Below, piece by piece: positions 43,162-50,924 of a DNA stretch of 64,000 bases. This DNA comes from Bacillota bacterium (GTDB taxonomy: Bacteria > Bacillota > Clostridia > Christensenellales > Christensenellaceae): assembly GCA_023408315.1 (NCBI GenBank), contig JAEYKI010000018.1:1-64000 (forward strand), written 5' to 3'. The notes beneath the pieces are model-generated. The model saw only the letters and a program-made list of their open reading frames with translations, made no database searches and was not told where the DNA came from. Positions within the stretch are counted from its first letter, which is position 1; every line of letters begins with the position of its first letter. The translations under genes and the position numbers were made by a program.

Positions 43162-43244
43162 TGGTGCGATCGATGGGACTTGAACCCATACGGTTGCCCA
43201 CACGCCCCTCAAACGTGCGCGTCTGCCTGTTCCGCCACGATCGC
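43162..43244 (-). tRNA. tRNA-Leu (anticodon GAG)
   Basis: Cloverleaf on the minus strand: acceptor arms GCGATCG and CGATCGC, discriminator A, encoded CCA at 43162-43164. The anticodon loop TTGAGGG puts GAG at 43208-43210, reading CUU/CUC. A long variable arm, as expected for Leu, and the T arm GGGTTCAAGTCCC are present. Confidence 0.93.
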
Positions 43245-43350
43245 AATTGCAGTTTTGCGCAAATTCCAAGCCAGCTTGCAACATTCCGGCGTTTGTTTCA
43301 ACGCCGCCTTGAGTCTTTAAAAACAGCCTGGGTGATTTGCAGCAAGAATT

Positions 43351-43379
43351 ATTATAACCAAAACATGTTTATAAGTCAA
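43351..43379 (-). promoter_or_regulatory. Sigma-A promoter of tRNA-Leu(GAG)
   Basis: TTGACT at 43379-43374, 17-base spacer, TATAAT at 43356-43351 (minus strand). The expected start near 43344 leaves ~100 bases before the tRNA, with a GGCGTT...AACGCC hairpin that RNase processing would remove. Confidence 0.75.
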
Positions 43380-43383
43380 CCCT

Positions 43384-45159
43384 TTATTGCATGCTCCAAA
43401 CGGCAATATCGTTGAAAATCTGGTTCTCATACAAAGAGCCCATGCCCGCAACCGCGTCGTCCGTCACAATGCTGTTTGTGCGGTAATAAAGGCCAATCTG
43501 GGGCACTTTATCCATAAAATACTGCTCCAGCCTGTCGTAAGCGGCAATCACATCCGCTTCCTTCACAGCGGCGTTGCAGGCCGCAATATCGGCCGTAAGC
43601 TCGTCGCTGGCAACATGCCCATAGTTGCCGGAAGCATCCGGATTAAACATAAAGCTAAGGTCGCCGTTTCTGTCCAGGTAATAGCTGGTGTAAGCCAGCG
43701 TAAAGTTTCCGGATTTCAGGCGGTTTGCGTAGGTGGCCAGGTCCAGTGCCTCCACCGTGCATTCCACGCCCACTTCTTCCAGCTGCTTGGCTATCTGCGT
43801 GGCTGCGTCCAGCCTGTATTCTTCCCGCATAATGGAAGGCTCGTTGGGCACAATGATGGAAAGAGACAACACATTCCCCTGCCCGTCCGGCGCGGTGCGG
43901 TATCCCTGCTGCGCCAGCAGTTCCTTGGCCATGTCCTGGTCTATCTGGTAGGTATTGTACTTGGTGTTAAAAGCGTAAAACGCAGGCGAAACAGGCATTT
44001 CCGTTGCCACGGCGTGGTTGAGCATCACGGTGGAAATCAGTGTGCGCCTGTTAATGGCGTAAGACAAAGCCTGCCTCACCTGGTCGTTCTTCAAAACGCC
44101 CTCCATCAGGTTGGGGATCAGGCAATCATAATAGTTGGTCATGTATTCCACAACCTGCGTTTTTCCGGTGGTTTTCAGCTTGCCGGCGGCCAGGTTATCC
44201 GTGGTCACAAAATTCAGCTTGCCCTGCTGGTACAGGCTCAGCTTGGTTTCTTTGAGGTCTATGGGCGTTGCCGTTATGCCGGTTATATAGGGCGCAACCT
44301 TCCACCATTTGTCGTTTATGCCCAGTTGAACCGCGCCGTCCATGCTCCCTACGGCGTATGGGCCGCTGCCCACCGGCATTTTGAAATCCGCACCCTTTGG
44401 TCTCACGGGCATGGTCATAAAATACAGCGCGTCCCGCCCCGCTTTTTTCATTTTGATCTCAATGGTGCTGTCGTCCACCAGCGTTACGCCCGCTATCTCT
44501 TTGTTGTACGCGGCATACCGGCTCGCGCCGGGGTTTGCGGACTGTGTGCCGCTGTTTCCTGTTGTCTGCCCGGACGAAGGCGGCGCGCTGCTCTGTGCCG
44601 CGCCTCCGCCGCTTGTCCAACCGGATATAAACCCGCTCGGGGCTTCGGGCGCCTGGCCTTCAGATTGGCTTGCGCCCTGCGTGGCGGCGGCTCCTTCTCC
44701 CGTATTTGTACCGGCAGCATAGGTGCCGTCCAGCGCCAGCACGTCCAGAATGGTCTGGTATATGTCCGCCGCGGTCAGGCTGTTCCCGTTATGAAACTGC
44801 ACGCCCTGGCGGATGTTAAACGTAAACGTTGTTCCCGCTTCGTCCATGGTCCAGGTCTCCGCAAGGCCGGGCTGAAACTTGCCGTCCGCGCCCAGCGTCA
44901 GGGGCGTTTCGTAAATCAGCGAAAGCATATTAATCAGGTCCTCGTCCTGGGCCAGCAGCGGATCATATGTTGTTATGCCCTGGGGAATCGCAATGGAAAG
45001 CTCTCCTCCGCGCTCCGGCAAACGGGACGCAACCGCGGCGGAGGTTATTGCCGTTGCCTGCGGGGTCTGCACGGCCATGGCCGGTTTTGCCTGGCAGCCC
45101 ACAAGAAAAAGCAGTGCGCCCGCCAGCGCGGCGGCCGCCAATTGTTTACCCAATTTCAT
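43384..45159 (-). CDS. Oligopeptide/nickel-type ABC substrate-binding lipoprotein (SBP family 5)
   Basis: 591 residues from the ATG at 45159 (MKLGKQLAAAALAG); the alternative ATG at 45180 adds seven residues. Lipoprotein signal with lipobox LLFLVGC near residue 22. The SBP_bac_5 fold is marked by DPLLAQDEDLINMLSLIYETPL, LAETWTMDEAGTTFTFNIRQGVQFHNG near 100 and VRQALSYAINRRTLI near 350. A Gly/Ser/Ala/Gln-rich insertion of about 70 residues lies near 150-220, not usual in the family. No ABC permease or ATPase genes are adjacent, so it is an orphan receptor. Its start overlaps the lytic transglycosylase gene. Confidence 0.88.
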   Translation of the reverse strand: MKLGKQLAAAALAGALLFLVGCQAKPAMAVQTPQATAITSAAVASRLPERGGELSIAIPQGITTYDPLLAQDEDLINMLSLIYETPLTLGADGKFQPGLAETWTMDEAGTTFTFNIRQGVQFHNGNSLTAADIYQTILDVLALDGTYAAGTNTGEGAAATQGASQSEGQAPEAPSGFISGWTSGGGAAQSSAPPSSGQTTGNSGTQSANPGASRYAAYNKEIAGVTLVDDSTIEIKMKKAGRDALYFMTMPVRPKGADFKMPVGSGPYAVGSMDGAVQLGINDKWWKVAPYITGITATPIDLKETKLSLYQQGKLNFVTTDNLAAGKLKTTGKTQVVEYMTNYYDCLIPNLMEGVLKNDQVRQALSYAINRRTLISTVMLNHAVATEMPVSPAFYAFNTKYNTYQIDQDMAKELLAQQGYRTAPDGQGNVLSLSIIVPNEPSIMREEYRLDAATQIAKQLEEVGVECTVEALDLATYANRLKSGNFTLAYTSYYLDRNGDLSFMFNPDASGNYGHVASDELTADIAACNAAVKEADVIAAYDRLEQYFMDKVPQIGLYYRTNSIVTDDAVAGMGSLYENQIFNDIAVWSMQ

Positions 45160-45724
45160 ATAATTTCTGGTATTGCGCATATGCCCTGTTTACCTTGTCC
45201 AAATAATTTTTTGTTTCCTTATACGGAATTTCAGATAGCGGCTTGTCCGTTCCGTAGCCTTCCGCCAGCCACTGTTCCACCTTGCCGTGTCCCGCGTTGT
45301 AAGCCGCAATCATCAGTTGCCTGTCGCCGGAAAACCTGTCCTTTAGAAACTTCAAGTACCAGCATCCAAAACGGATGTTTGTGTCCGGGTCATGCAGGTC
45401 GTATTCCTTTACGTTCAGCTTGGGCGCAATCCATTCGGCCGTATCCGGCATCAGTTGCATCAGCCCCTGGGCATTGACGCGCGAAACCGCGTCCAACTGA
45501 AATTTGCTTTCCGTGTCTATCATGGCGCACACAAAATATGGGTCCAGGCCGTACTCGTTTGCATATTTTACAATAATATCCTCATACTTCAGGGGGTACT
45601 CCAGCCGCAGAAAATAATCCTGCAAATACAGCACGCCAATAATCCCCGCAATAGCTACCAGGATCACCAGTATAATCACAAGCGCCGTGCGCCCGGCCCT
45701 GCGCTTTGCGCTGCGTCTACCCAT
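45146..45724 (-). CDS. Membrane-anchored lytic transglycosylase (SLT family)
   Basis: 192 residues: basic N-terminus, one membrane helix (about 13-35), then an SLT/Slt70-type domain. The catalytic Glu is in VCAMIDTESKFQLDA near residue 72; VNAQGLMQLMPDTAEWI near 85 and MIAAYNAGHGKVEQWL near 140 are the other signatures. It cleaves MurNAc-GlcNAc bonds to give 1,6-anhydro ends. It overlaps coaE by eight bases upstream and the SBP gene downstream, so it is part of the polA-coaE-slt operon, an arrangement common in Clostridia. Confidence 0.92.
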   Translation of the reverse strand: MGRRSAKRRAGRTALVIILVILVAIAGIIGVLYLQDYFLRLEYPLKYEDIIVKYANEYGLDPYFVCAMIDTESKFQLDAVSRVNAQGLMQLMPDTAEWIAPKLNVKEYDLHDPDTNIRFGCWYLKFLKDRFSGDRQLMIAAYNAGHGKVEQWLAEGYGTDKPLSEIPYKETKNYLDKVNRAYAQYQKLYEIG

Positions 45725-46292
45725 TCAATACCTCGTCTATCTGGCGGTACAGGTCCTCCGGCACCCCGTTGTTCACCAGCACCGCATCTCCGCGCGCCTC
45801 CAGAACATCCTGGGGCAGTTGGCTTGCCATTCTGTCCCGCGCTTCCTGCTCAGATACGCCGTCTCGCTTCATAATGCGCTCCAGGCGCGCCTGGTCGTCC
45901 GCGCGCACCACCCAGACCTCGGTGCACAGCGCTTCCAGCCCCGCCTTGTGGAGCAGGGGCGCGTCTATCACAACCGTACCCTCGTATTTCTCCAGCTTCT
46001 GCCGTATCTGCCATATAATCAGCGGATGCAGCAGCGCCTCCAGCCGCGCCAGCTCCTCCGGAGAAGAAAACACGCGTTTGCCCAGTTCCCTGCGGTCAAG
46101 CGTTCTGTCTTCTTTTATAAATTCAGGCCCAAATTCCTGCACAATCATCTGGTACCCCGGTTTGCCCGGTTTGGAAAGGCCCCGGCTGATCTTGTCCGCG
46201 TCAATCACCTTGACGCCTTTTTTGGAAAGATAAGCGCTCACCGTGCTCTTGCCCGACGCGATTCCACCCGTCAGGCCAATCACGCGCTTCAC
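45717..46292 (-). CDS. coaE: Dephospho-CoA kinase
   Basis: 191 residues from a GTG at 46292 (VKRVIGLTGGIASGKST), with GGAGG four bases upstream; GTG overlaps the polA stop codon (GTGA). The longer open frame is unrelated upstream sequence. The P-loop is GLTGGIASGKSTV; DADKISRGL near 35, DAPLLHKAGLEALC near 110 and the lid RDGVSEQEARDRMASQL near 145 complete the family pattern. It phosphorylates the 3'-OH of dephospho-CoA, the last step of CoA synthesis. Confidence 0.94.
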   Translation of the reverse strand: MKRVIGLTGGIASGKSTVSAYLSKKGVKVIDADKISRGLSKPGKPGYQMIVQEFGPEFIKEDRTLDRRELGKRVFSSPEELARLEALLHPLIIWQIRQKLEKYEGTVVIDAPLLHKAGLEALCTEVWVVRADDQARLERIMKRDGVSEQEARDRMASQLPQDVLEARGDAVLVNNGVPEDLYRQIDEVLNG

Positions 46293-48781
46293 TTCGCCTC
46301 CGCCCAGGTATGGCCCTGGGCCAGTCCAACCACCAGCGGTACGGATAATTCCGCAGCGCCCTGCATGCATTCTTTCAAAATCCAGCGCACCATCTCTTCC
46401 TCTCCCTCTTTTGCGTATACAATCAGTTCGTCGTGTACCTGCAGGACAAGCCTGGAAGCCGTGCCCTTCAATTTTTCCGCAACGCGGATCATGGCGATTT
46501 TGATGATGTCCGCCGCGCTGCCCTGTATGGGCGTGTTGAGCGCGGCGCGCTCCCCAAAGGAACGGATGTTGTAATTGGGGGACGAGAGTTCCTTGATATA
46601 GCGGATGCGGCCCCACAGCGTCCGCACGTAACCGTCCGCGTGCGCCTGCCGGACGATCTCGTCCATATAGCGCCTGACGCCCGGAAATTCGTCAAAATAC
46701 CGGCGGATGTATTCGCCCGCCTTTGCGCGGCTAAGCCCCGTGTTGCGCGCCAGGCCAAAGTCGCTGATGCCGTATACAATGCCAAAGTTCACCGCCTTGG
46801 CATTGCTGCGCTCCGCGGGCGCAATCTCGGCAATGTCCTTGCCCAGAATCTCCGCCGCTGTGCGCGCGTGGATGTCCTGCCCCTGCGCAAAGGCGTCCGT
46901 CATGTTTTTGTCCTGCGCCACATGCGCCAGAATCCGCAGTTCTATCTGCGAATAATCTGCGGATACAATGCTGTATCCTTCCGGCGCTGCAAACGCGCGG
47001 CGGATGTCCTGCGCCATGTCCGTACGCACAGGTATGTTCTGCAAATTGGGTTCCACGCTGGAAAGCCTGCCCGTGGCTGTTGCCGCCTGCAAAAAGGTGG
47101 TATGCACGTAGCCGTTGCGCACCAGCGACAAAAGCCCGTCCACATACGTGCTCTTCAGCTTGGATACCTGCCTGAACTCTATAACCAGGGGTATAATTTC
47201 GTGGCTCTCCGCCAGGCTCTCCAGCACCTCTATATCCGTGGAGTAGCCCGTCTTTTTCTTTTTGCCCGCGCTCAGGCCCAGGTCCTCAAACAGCACCTTG
47301 CCCAATTGCTTGGGGGAATTGATATTAAACTGGCTGCCCGCCAGGCGGTATATATCGCCGGAAAGGCGGTTGATTTCTGATTCATACTTTGTTTTAAGCT
47401 GCCGGAGCGCGTCGCCGCTCACATAAAAGCCTTCGCTCTCCATGCCGTACAGCACACGCGCAAGAGGCAGTTCCATGCTGTAATACACTTCCGCAAGCCC
47501 GTTTGATTGAATGGCCTCACGCTGCTGCTGCGCCAGTTTCACAAGCGAACTTGCAGCCCAGGGAAGCCGCGCGCGGTCCAGCACAGACTGAATGTCGTAC
47601 TTGGACCAGGAGGGGTCCAGCACCCAGGCTGCCAGCATCACGTCAAACGCGTCCTCAAAGCCTCCTTTGTATATGTGCATCAAAGCCTTCACGTCGTGCG
47701 CTATCAATTTTTTATGGATGTGCGGGGCAATTGCGTCCAGCGCCTCCTGTAAATCAAACCCTTCGCTCAGCAGGTTCCTTTTAATGGGCAGCACATAATC
47801 CGTTTCACCGTCCACCGCCAGCCGAACATCCTCTTCGCCAATCAGCAGCGCAAATCCGCCAGTCTCCGCAAGTTTGGCAACGCCGTCCAAACCGATGCTT
47901 TCCGTTTTAATCTCGGGCTCGGGCTCCTGGGCCTCGAACCTCTTTAAGAATGAGCGAAAGTCGTATTTTTCGCACATAGCCTGCAAACGCCGTTTGTCAA
48001 AGCCGGAGAATGCGGCGCCCTCAAGGTTAAAAGGAAGAGGCACTTCGGTATGGATGGTTGCCAGTTCGCGGGACATAAGAGCGCTCTCGCGGTTTAAATC
48101 CAGCTTCTCGCGCAATTTGTTTGCGGGCAGCTCGCCAATGTGGCTGTACAGGTTATCCAGGCTGCCGTATTCACCAATCAGCTTCAGCGCGGTTTTCTCT
48201 CCCACGCCGGGCACGCCGGGAATATTGTCGGAAGAATCCCCCATCAGTGATTTCAGGTCTACAATCTGGTCCGGACGCAGGCCGTAGTCCTCCTGCAGCT
48301 CGGGTTCTCCATACTGCTTCACCTCTGTAACGCCTTTTTTGGTAAGCACAACAAAACAGTTGCCGCCAATCAGCTGCAGCGCGTCGCGGTCTCCCGTCAC
48401 AATATACTTGGTTATGTCCGGCAGTTTGGACAAGGTGCCCAGAATATCGTCCGCCTCATAGCTCTCCACGCCCGCGTGGCAGATGCCCAATATGGAAAGC
48501 GCGTCGCGCAGCATGGGTATCTGCATTTTCAAATCGTCCGGCGTGGGTTTGCGGCCAGCCTTGTATTCTTCAAACATCCCGTGGCGAAAGGTTGGGCCTT
48601 TCTCGTCAAAGGCCACCACAATGTGCGTGGGCGCGTATGTTTCCGCCATGCGGAACAGCATGGAAAAAAAGCCGTACAACGCGTTGGTCGGTCGGCCTTC
48701 GTTGTCGGTCATCTGGGGCAGCGCCCAGTATGCCCTGTGAATCAGGCTGTTTCCATCTATGGCAAGCAATATTTTTTGCAA
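46289..48781 (-). CDS. polA: DNA polymerase I
   Basis: 830 residues from a TTG at 48781 (LQKILLAIDGNSLIHRA), with AGAGG six bases upstream; the frame extends to a TTG at 48820 without a site. The N-terminal 5'-3' exonuclease domain has LMGDSSDNIPGVPGVGEKTA near 185. The middle 3'-5' exonuclease domain lacks the DxE and second-Asp motifs, so proofreading is absent, as in Bacillus enzymes. The polymerase domain has motif A SADYSQIELRILAH, motif B RSNAKAVNFGIVYG and motif C LQVHDELIVY. Coupled to coaE. Confidence 0.95.
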   Translation of the reverse strand: MQKILLAIDGNSLIHRAYWALPQMTDNEGRPTNALYGFFSMLFRMAETYAPTHIVVAFDEKGPTFRHGMFEEYKAGRKPTPDDLKMQIPMLRDALSILGICHAGVESYEADDILGTLSKLPDITKYIVTGDRDALQLIGGNCFVVLTKKGVTEVKQYGEPELQEDYGLRPDQIVDLKSLMGDSSDNIPGVPGVGEKTALKLIGEYGSLDNLYSHIGELPANKLREKLDLNRESALMSRELATIHTEVPLPFNLEGAAFSGFDKRRLQAMCEKYDFRSFLKRFEAQEPEPEIKTESIGLDGVAKLAETGGFALLIGEEDVRLAVDGETDYVLPIKRNLLSEGFDLQEALDAIAPHIHKKLIAHDVKALMHIYKGGFEDAFDVMLAAWVLDPSWSKYDIQSVLDRARLPWAASSLVKLAQQQREAIQSNGLAEVYYSMELPLARVLYGMESEGFYVSGDALRQLKTKYESEINRLSGDIYRLAGSQFNINSPKQLGKVLFEDLGLSAGKKKKTGYSTDIEVLESLAESHEIIPLVIEFRQVSKLKSTYVDGLLSLVRNGYVHTTFLQAATATGRLSSVEPNLQNIPVRTDMAQDIRRAFAAPEGYSIVSADYSQIELRILAHVAQDKNMTDAFAQGQDIHARTAAEILGKDIAEIAPAERSNAKAVNFGIVYGISDFGLARNTGLSRAKAGEYIRRYFDEFPGVRRYMDEIVRQAHADGYVRTLWGRIRYIKELSSPNYNIRSFGERAALNTPIQGSAADIIKIAMIRVAEKLKGTASRLVLQVHDELIVYAKEGEEEMVRWILKECMQGAAELSVPLVVGLAQGHTWAEAK

Positions 48782-48904
48782 GATATTCCTCTCTTCGGCC
48801 CGCCCGCTTTTAGCAGGCAAACCTTAAGTTACTTCTTAAGAGTTGCACAGTATGCGCTTTTTTAATTTTATCATAAACAAAATGTAAAATCAATTTTTCA
48901 ATTA

Positions 48905-49441
48905 TTACAAAAGATGGTTCAATTGTAACATTTTCTTTAACTTTTGCCTTGTGCGCGCCAGCCGGGATTTCACCGTGCCCACCGGCACGCCCAGAATTTC
49001 CGCTATATCCTCGTAACTTTTATGCTCCATGTCCCTCAGAATAATCACGCTTTTGTCTTTGGGCGGCAGGGAAGCCACGGCTTTTGCCAGGCCGGCCTTA
49101 AATTCCGCGTACAGCACGTCCGTGTCCGGGTTGCCAAGGCTGCTTGCAGCGCCAAAATCCTCCAGAGGCACGGTTTCCCTCCGCTTGCGGAGCATGTCCA
49201 CGCATGCGTTTGCGGCAATGCGGTACGCCCATGTGGAAAACGCGGACGCAAACCGGAACCTGGAGATATTGAGATATATTTTTAAGATGGCCTCCTGCGC
49301 CGCGTCAGAAGCGTCGTGCGTGTTCTGCATATACTTGAAGCAAAGTGCGTAAATACGGCCCTGGTGCGCTTCCATAAGCGCGCAGAACGCCTCTTGGTTC
49401 CCTTTCTGGCTTTGCAGGATCAAATCACTCTCATTAACCAT
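48905..49441 (-). CDS. ECF-type RNA polymerase sigma factor
   Basis: 178 residues. Region 2 (about 10-80) includes LCFKYMQNTHDASDAAQEAILKIYLN and FSTWAYRIAANACVDMLRKRR; region 4 (about 118-170) includes LPPKDKSVIILRDMEHKSYEDIA and VPVGTVKSRLARTRQKL. The N-terminus has full family length, so the ATG at 49441 is probably right. There is no ribosome-binding site: a consensus promoter ends eight bases upstream, so the mRNA would start at or within two bases of the ATG. No anti-sigma gene follows; polA is next, 124 bases downstream. Confidence 0.9.
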   Translation of the reverse strand: MVNESDLILQSQKGNQEAFCALMEAHQGRIYALCFKYMQNTHDASDAAQEAILKIYLNISRFRFASAFSTWAYRIAANACVDMLRKRRETVPLEDFGAASSLGNPDTDVLYAEFKAGLAKAVASLPPKDKSVIILRDMEHKSYEDIAEILGVPVGTVKSRLARTRQKLKKMLQLNHLL

Positions 49442-49449
49442 TTGGAATT

Positions 49450-49479
49450 ATTATACTCATTTGCGGGGGAGCCCGTCAA
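49450..49479 (-). promoter_or_regulatory. Sigma-A promoter for a leaderless sigma-factor mRNA
   Basis: TTGACG at 49479-49474, 18-base spacer, TATAAT at 49455-49450 (minus strand). The expected +1 is 49443-49441, where A49441 is the first base of the ATG. Confidence 0.75.
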
Positions 49480-49533
49480 CCGTTTTGCCTTTTTGCAGTA
49501 ATCCCGCACGGGTCTATTCTACCACAGTTTCTG

Positions 49534-49562
49534 TTGACATTACAGTGCCGTTATGCTATTAT
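49534..49562 (+). promoter_or_regulatory. Sigma-A promoter of tRNA-Leu(CAA)
   Basis: TTGACA at 49534-49539, 17-base spacer, TATTAT at 49557-49562; start expected near 49569, 19 bases before the tRNA. Confidence 0.8.
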
Positions 49563-49587
49563 TTACAAGCTGTAAAAATAAAAAAAT

Positions 49588-49674
49588 GCCGGTGTGATGG
49601 AATTGGCAGACGTGATGGACTCAAAATCCATTGGTAGCAATACCGTGCCGGTTCGAGTCCGGCCACCGGCACCA
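49588..49674 (+). tRNA. tRNA-Leu (anticodon CAA)
   Basis: Acceptor arms GCCGGTG and CACCGGC, discriminator A, encoded CCA at 49672-49674. The anticodon loop CTCAAAA places CAA at 49622-49624, reading UUG. The long variable arm of class-II tRNAs is present. A strong terminator follows. Confidence 0.95.
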
Positions 49675-49677
49675 CCA

Positions 49678-49713
49678 ACAGAGCCGTCGAAACTGACGGC
49701 TCTGTTTTATTTT
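49678..49713 (+). terminator. Intrinsic terminator of tRNA-Leu(CAA)
   Basis: Perfect 11-bp stem ACAGAGCCGTC-GAAACT-GACGGCTCTGT followed by TTTATTTT. Confidence 0.9.
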
Positions 49714-49881
49714 GTAAATACTGATAGCATGCCGCTATACGCAGCCTAAAGCAAGAAAACAACATTCTCCTAATTCATCAAACAAAGTAGGGCATCCTAT
49801 GAATGAGACAAATTCACCGTCAATTACCAAACTGTTCATTGCGCTACATTTTTTCCGGGTTATCTTTTCAGTATAATCATC

Positions 49882-50196
49882 ATGCTTAGAAATGCTGTGG
49901 GCGCACTTGTAATGGTTATGTCAGTTCCCAGGTTGGCGGCGGTAATATTAACTCTGGTCGAATATCGGTCATTTAGAGCGCTAATTGCTGCTTTTTCCAA
50001 AAAAATCACGCTGAAAAGCATCCTGTTTACATTTGTATCCTCTGTCCATTATCTTTTCTGTTTCGTACTTGCGCTGATTACAAAGCAAGGGACTTTATTC
50101 CAACAACTGGGCGTCCGCAATTATGAAAGCGCTTACGTTGATTATATTATCTGTTCACATGGATTTTTGTTATGCATGGCATGCTTTATGCTATAA
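49882..50196 (+). CDS. Small membrane protein of unknown function, AT-rich (uncertain)
   Basis: 104 codons from the ATG at 49882; no ribosome-binding site, and TATAAT lies four bases upstream of the ATG, so the true start may be an ATG at 49912 or 49918. Two or three hydrophobic segments (about residues 3-22, 47-68 and 88-104). Base composition is lower in GC than the flanking genes. It precedes the metalloprotease-like gene on the same strand by 42 bases and could be its partner, or be non-coding. No family recognised. Confidence 0.4.
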   Translation: MLRNAVGALVMVMSVPRLAAVILTLVEYRSFRALIAAFSKKITLKSILFTFVSSVHYLFCFVLALITKQGTLFQQLGVRNYESAYVDYIICSHGFLLCMACFML

Positions 50197-50238
50197 TTAT
50201 TTTGGATTATTTATATGCTATAAAGGCAGGGTATACAG

Positions 50239-50814
50239 ATGAAGCTGCATTATAAAGGAAAATATGATTTAAATCCGGAAAACTTACCGCACGGTGTTCA
50301 TCCGCCCGGAGCCGTTCCGTTTAAAGAAGCAAAGGATTCTAAAACATTCGCACGGATTATAAATATTTCGAGCGTAATATATCTTATACCATTGGCAGCC
50401 GTACTCTATCTGCGCAGTGGAAGCGGCTTTTTTTCTATTCAGTTGTCATTTGGATGTATCCTTGCGTTAATTACTCTTTTTCCTCATGAGTTTTTTCACG
50501 CCATTTGTTTTAAAGAAGATGTTTACTTATATACAAATCTGAAGCAGGGTATGTTTTTTGTTGTCGGGCCCGAAACAATGAGCAAAAGCAGATTTATATT
50601 TATGTCAATGTTGCCGAACATTATATTTGGCTTTATCCCATATATAATTGCTTGTCTGTATCCGGCACTTGTTTTTTTAGGCGCTTTTGGCGCTCTATCA
50701 ATAGCCATGGGAGCCGGTGATTATTACAACGTTTTTCACGCGGTAACGCAAATGCCTAAAGGAGCTAGAACTTATTTATACAAATTCAATTCTTTTTGGT
50801 ATATTCCCTCTTAA
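50239..50814 (+). CDS. DUF3267-type membrane metalloprotease-like protein
   Basis: 191 residues, ATG with GGCAGGG upstream. About four membrane helices (residues 38-56, 66-84, 120-140, 145-160). LFPHEFFHAICF near residue 82 is an HExxH zinc motif inside a helix, and GAGDYYNVFHA near 165 has the Asp that DUF3267 proteins place as the third ligand. The family is predicted to hold intramembrane zinc proteases, without known substrates. The gene lies in an AT-richer patch after tRNA-Leu. Confidence 0.75.
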   Translation: MKLHYKGKYDLNPENLPHGVHPPGAVPFKEAKDSKTFARIINISSVIYLIPLAAVLYLRSGSGFFSIQLSFGCILALITLFPHEFFHAICFKEDVYLYTNLKQGMFFVVGPETMSKSRFIFMSMLPNIIFGFIPYIIACLYPALVFLGAFGALSIAMGAGDYYNVFHAVTQMPKGARTYLYKFNSFWYIPS

Positions 50815-50870
50815 GACCATGGAGCAAAATTGCAGAGAATCAAAGCATCGTTCCTGCATTAACCGGCACA

Positions 50871-50895
50871 GAAAAGCGCGGCTGGGGCCGCGCTT
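50871..50895 (-). terminator. Terminator of the NlpC/P60 gene
   Basis: AAGCGCGGC-TGGG-GCCGCGCTT stem; on the minus strand followed by TTCTG after TT, giving a short T tract. Confidence 0.6.
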
Positions 50896-50924
50896 AAAAA
50901 CGGTTTATGGATTGCGCACGCCGC

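Noticed and set aside
49588..50920. Integrative element bounded by tRNA-Leu att sites
   Set aside because: No copy of the tRNA 3' end was found to the right and no integrase gene is present.
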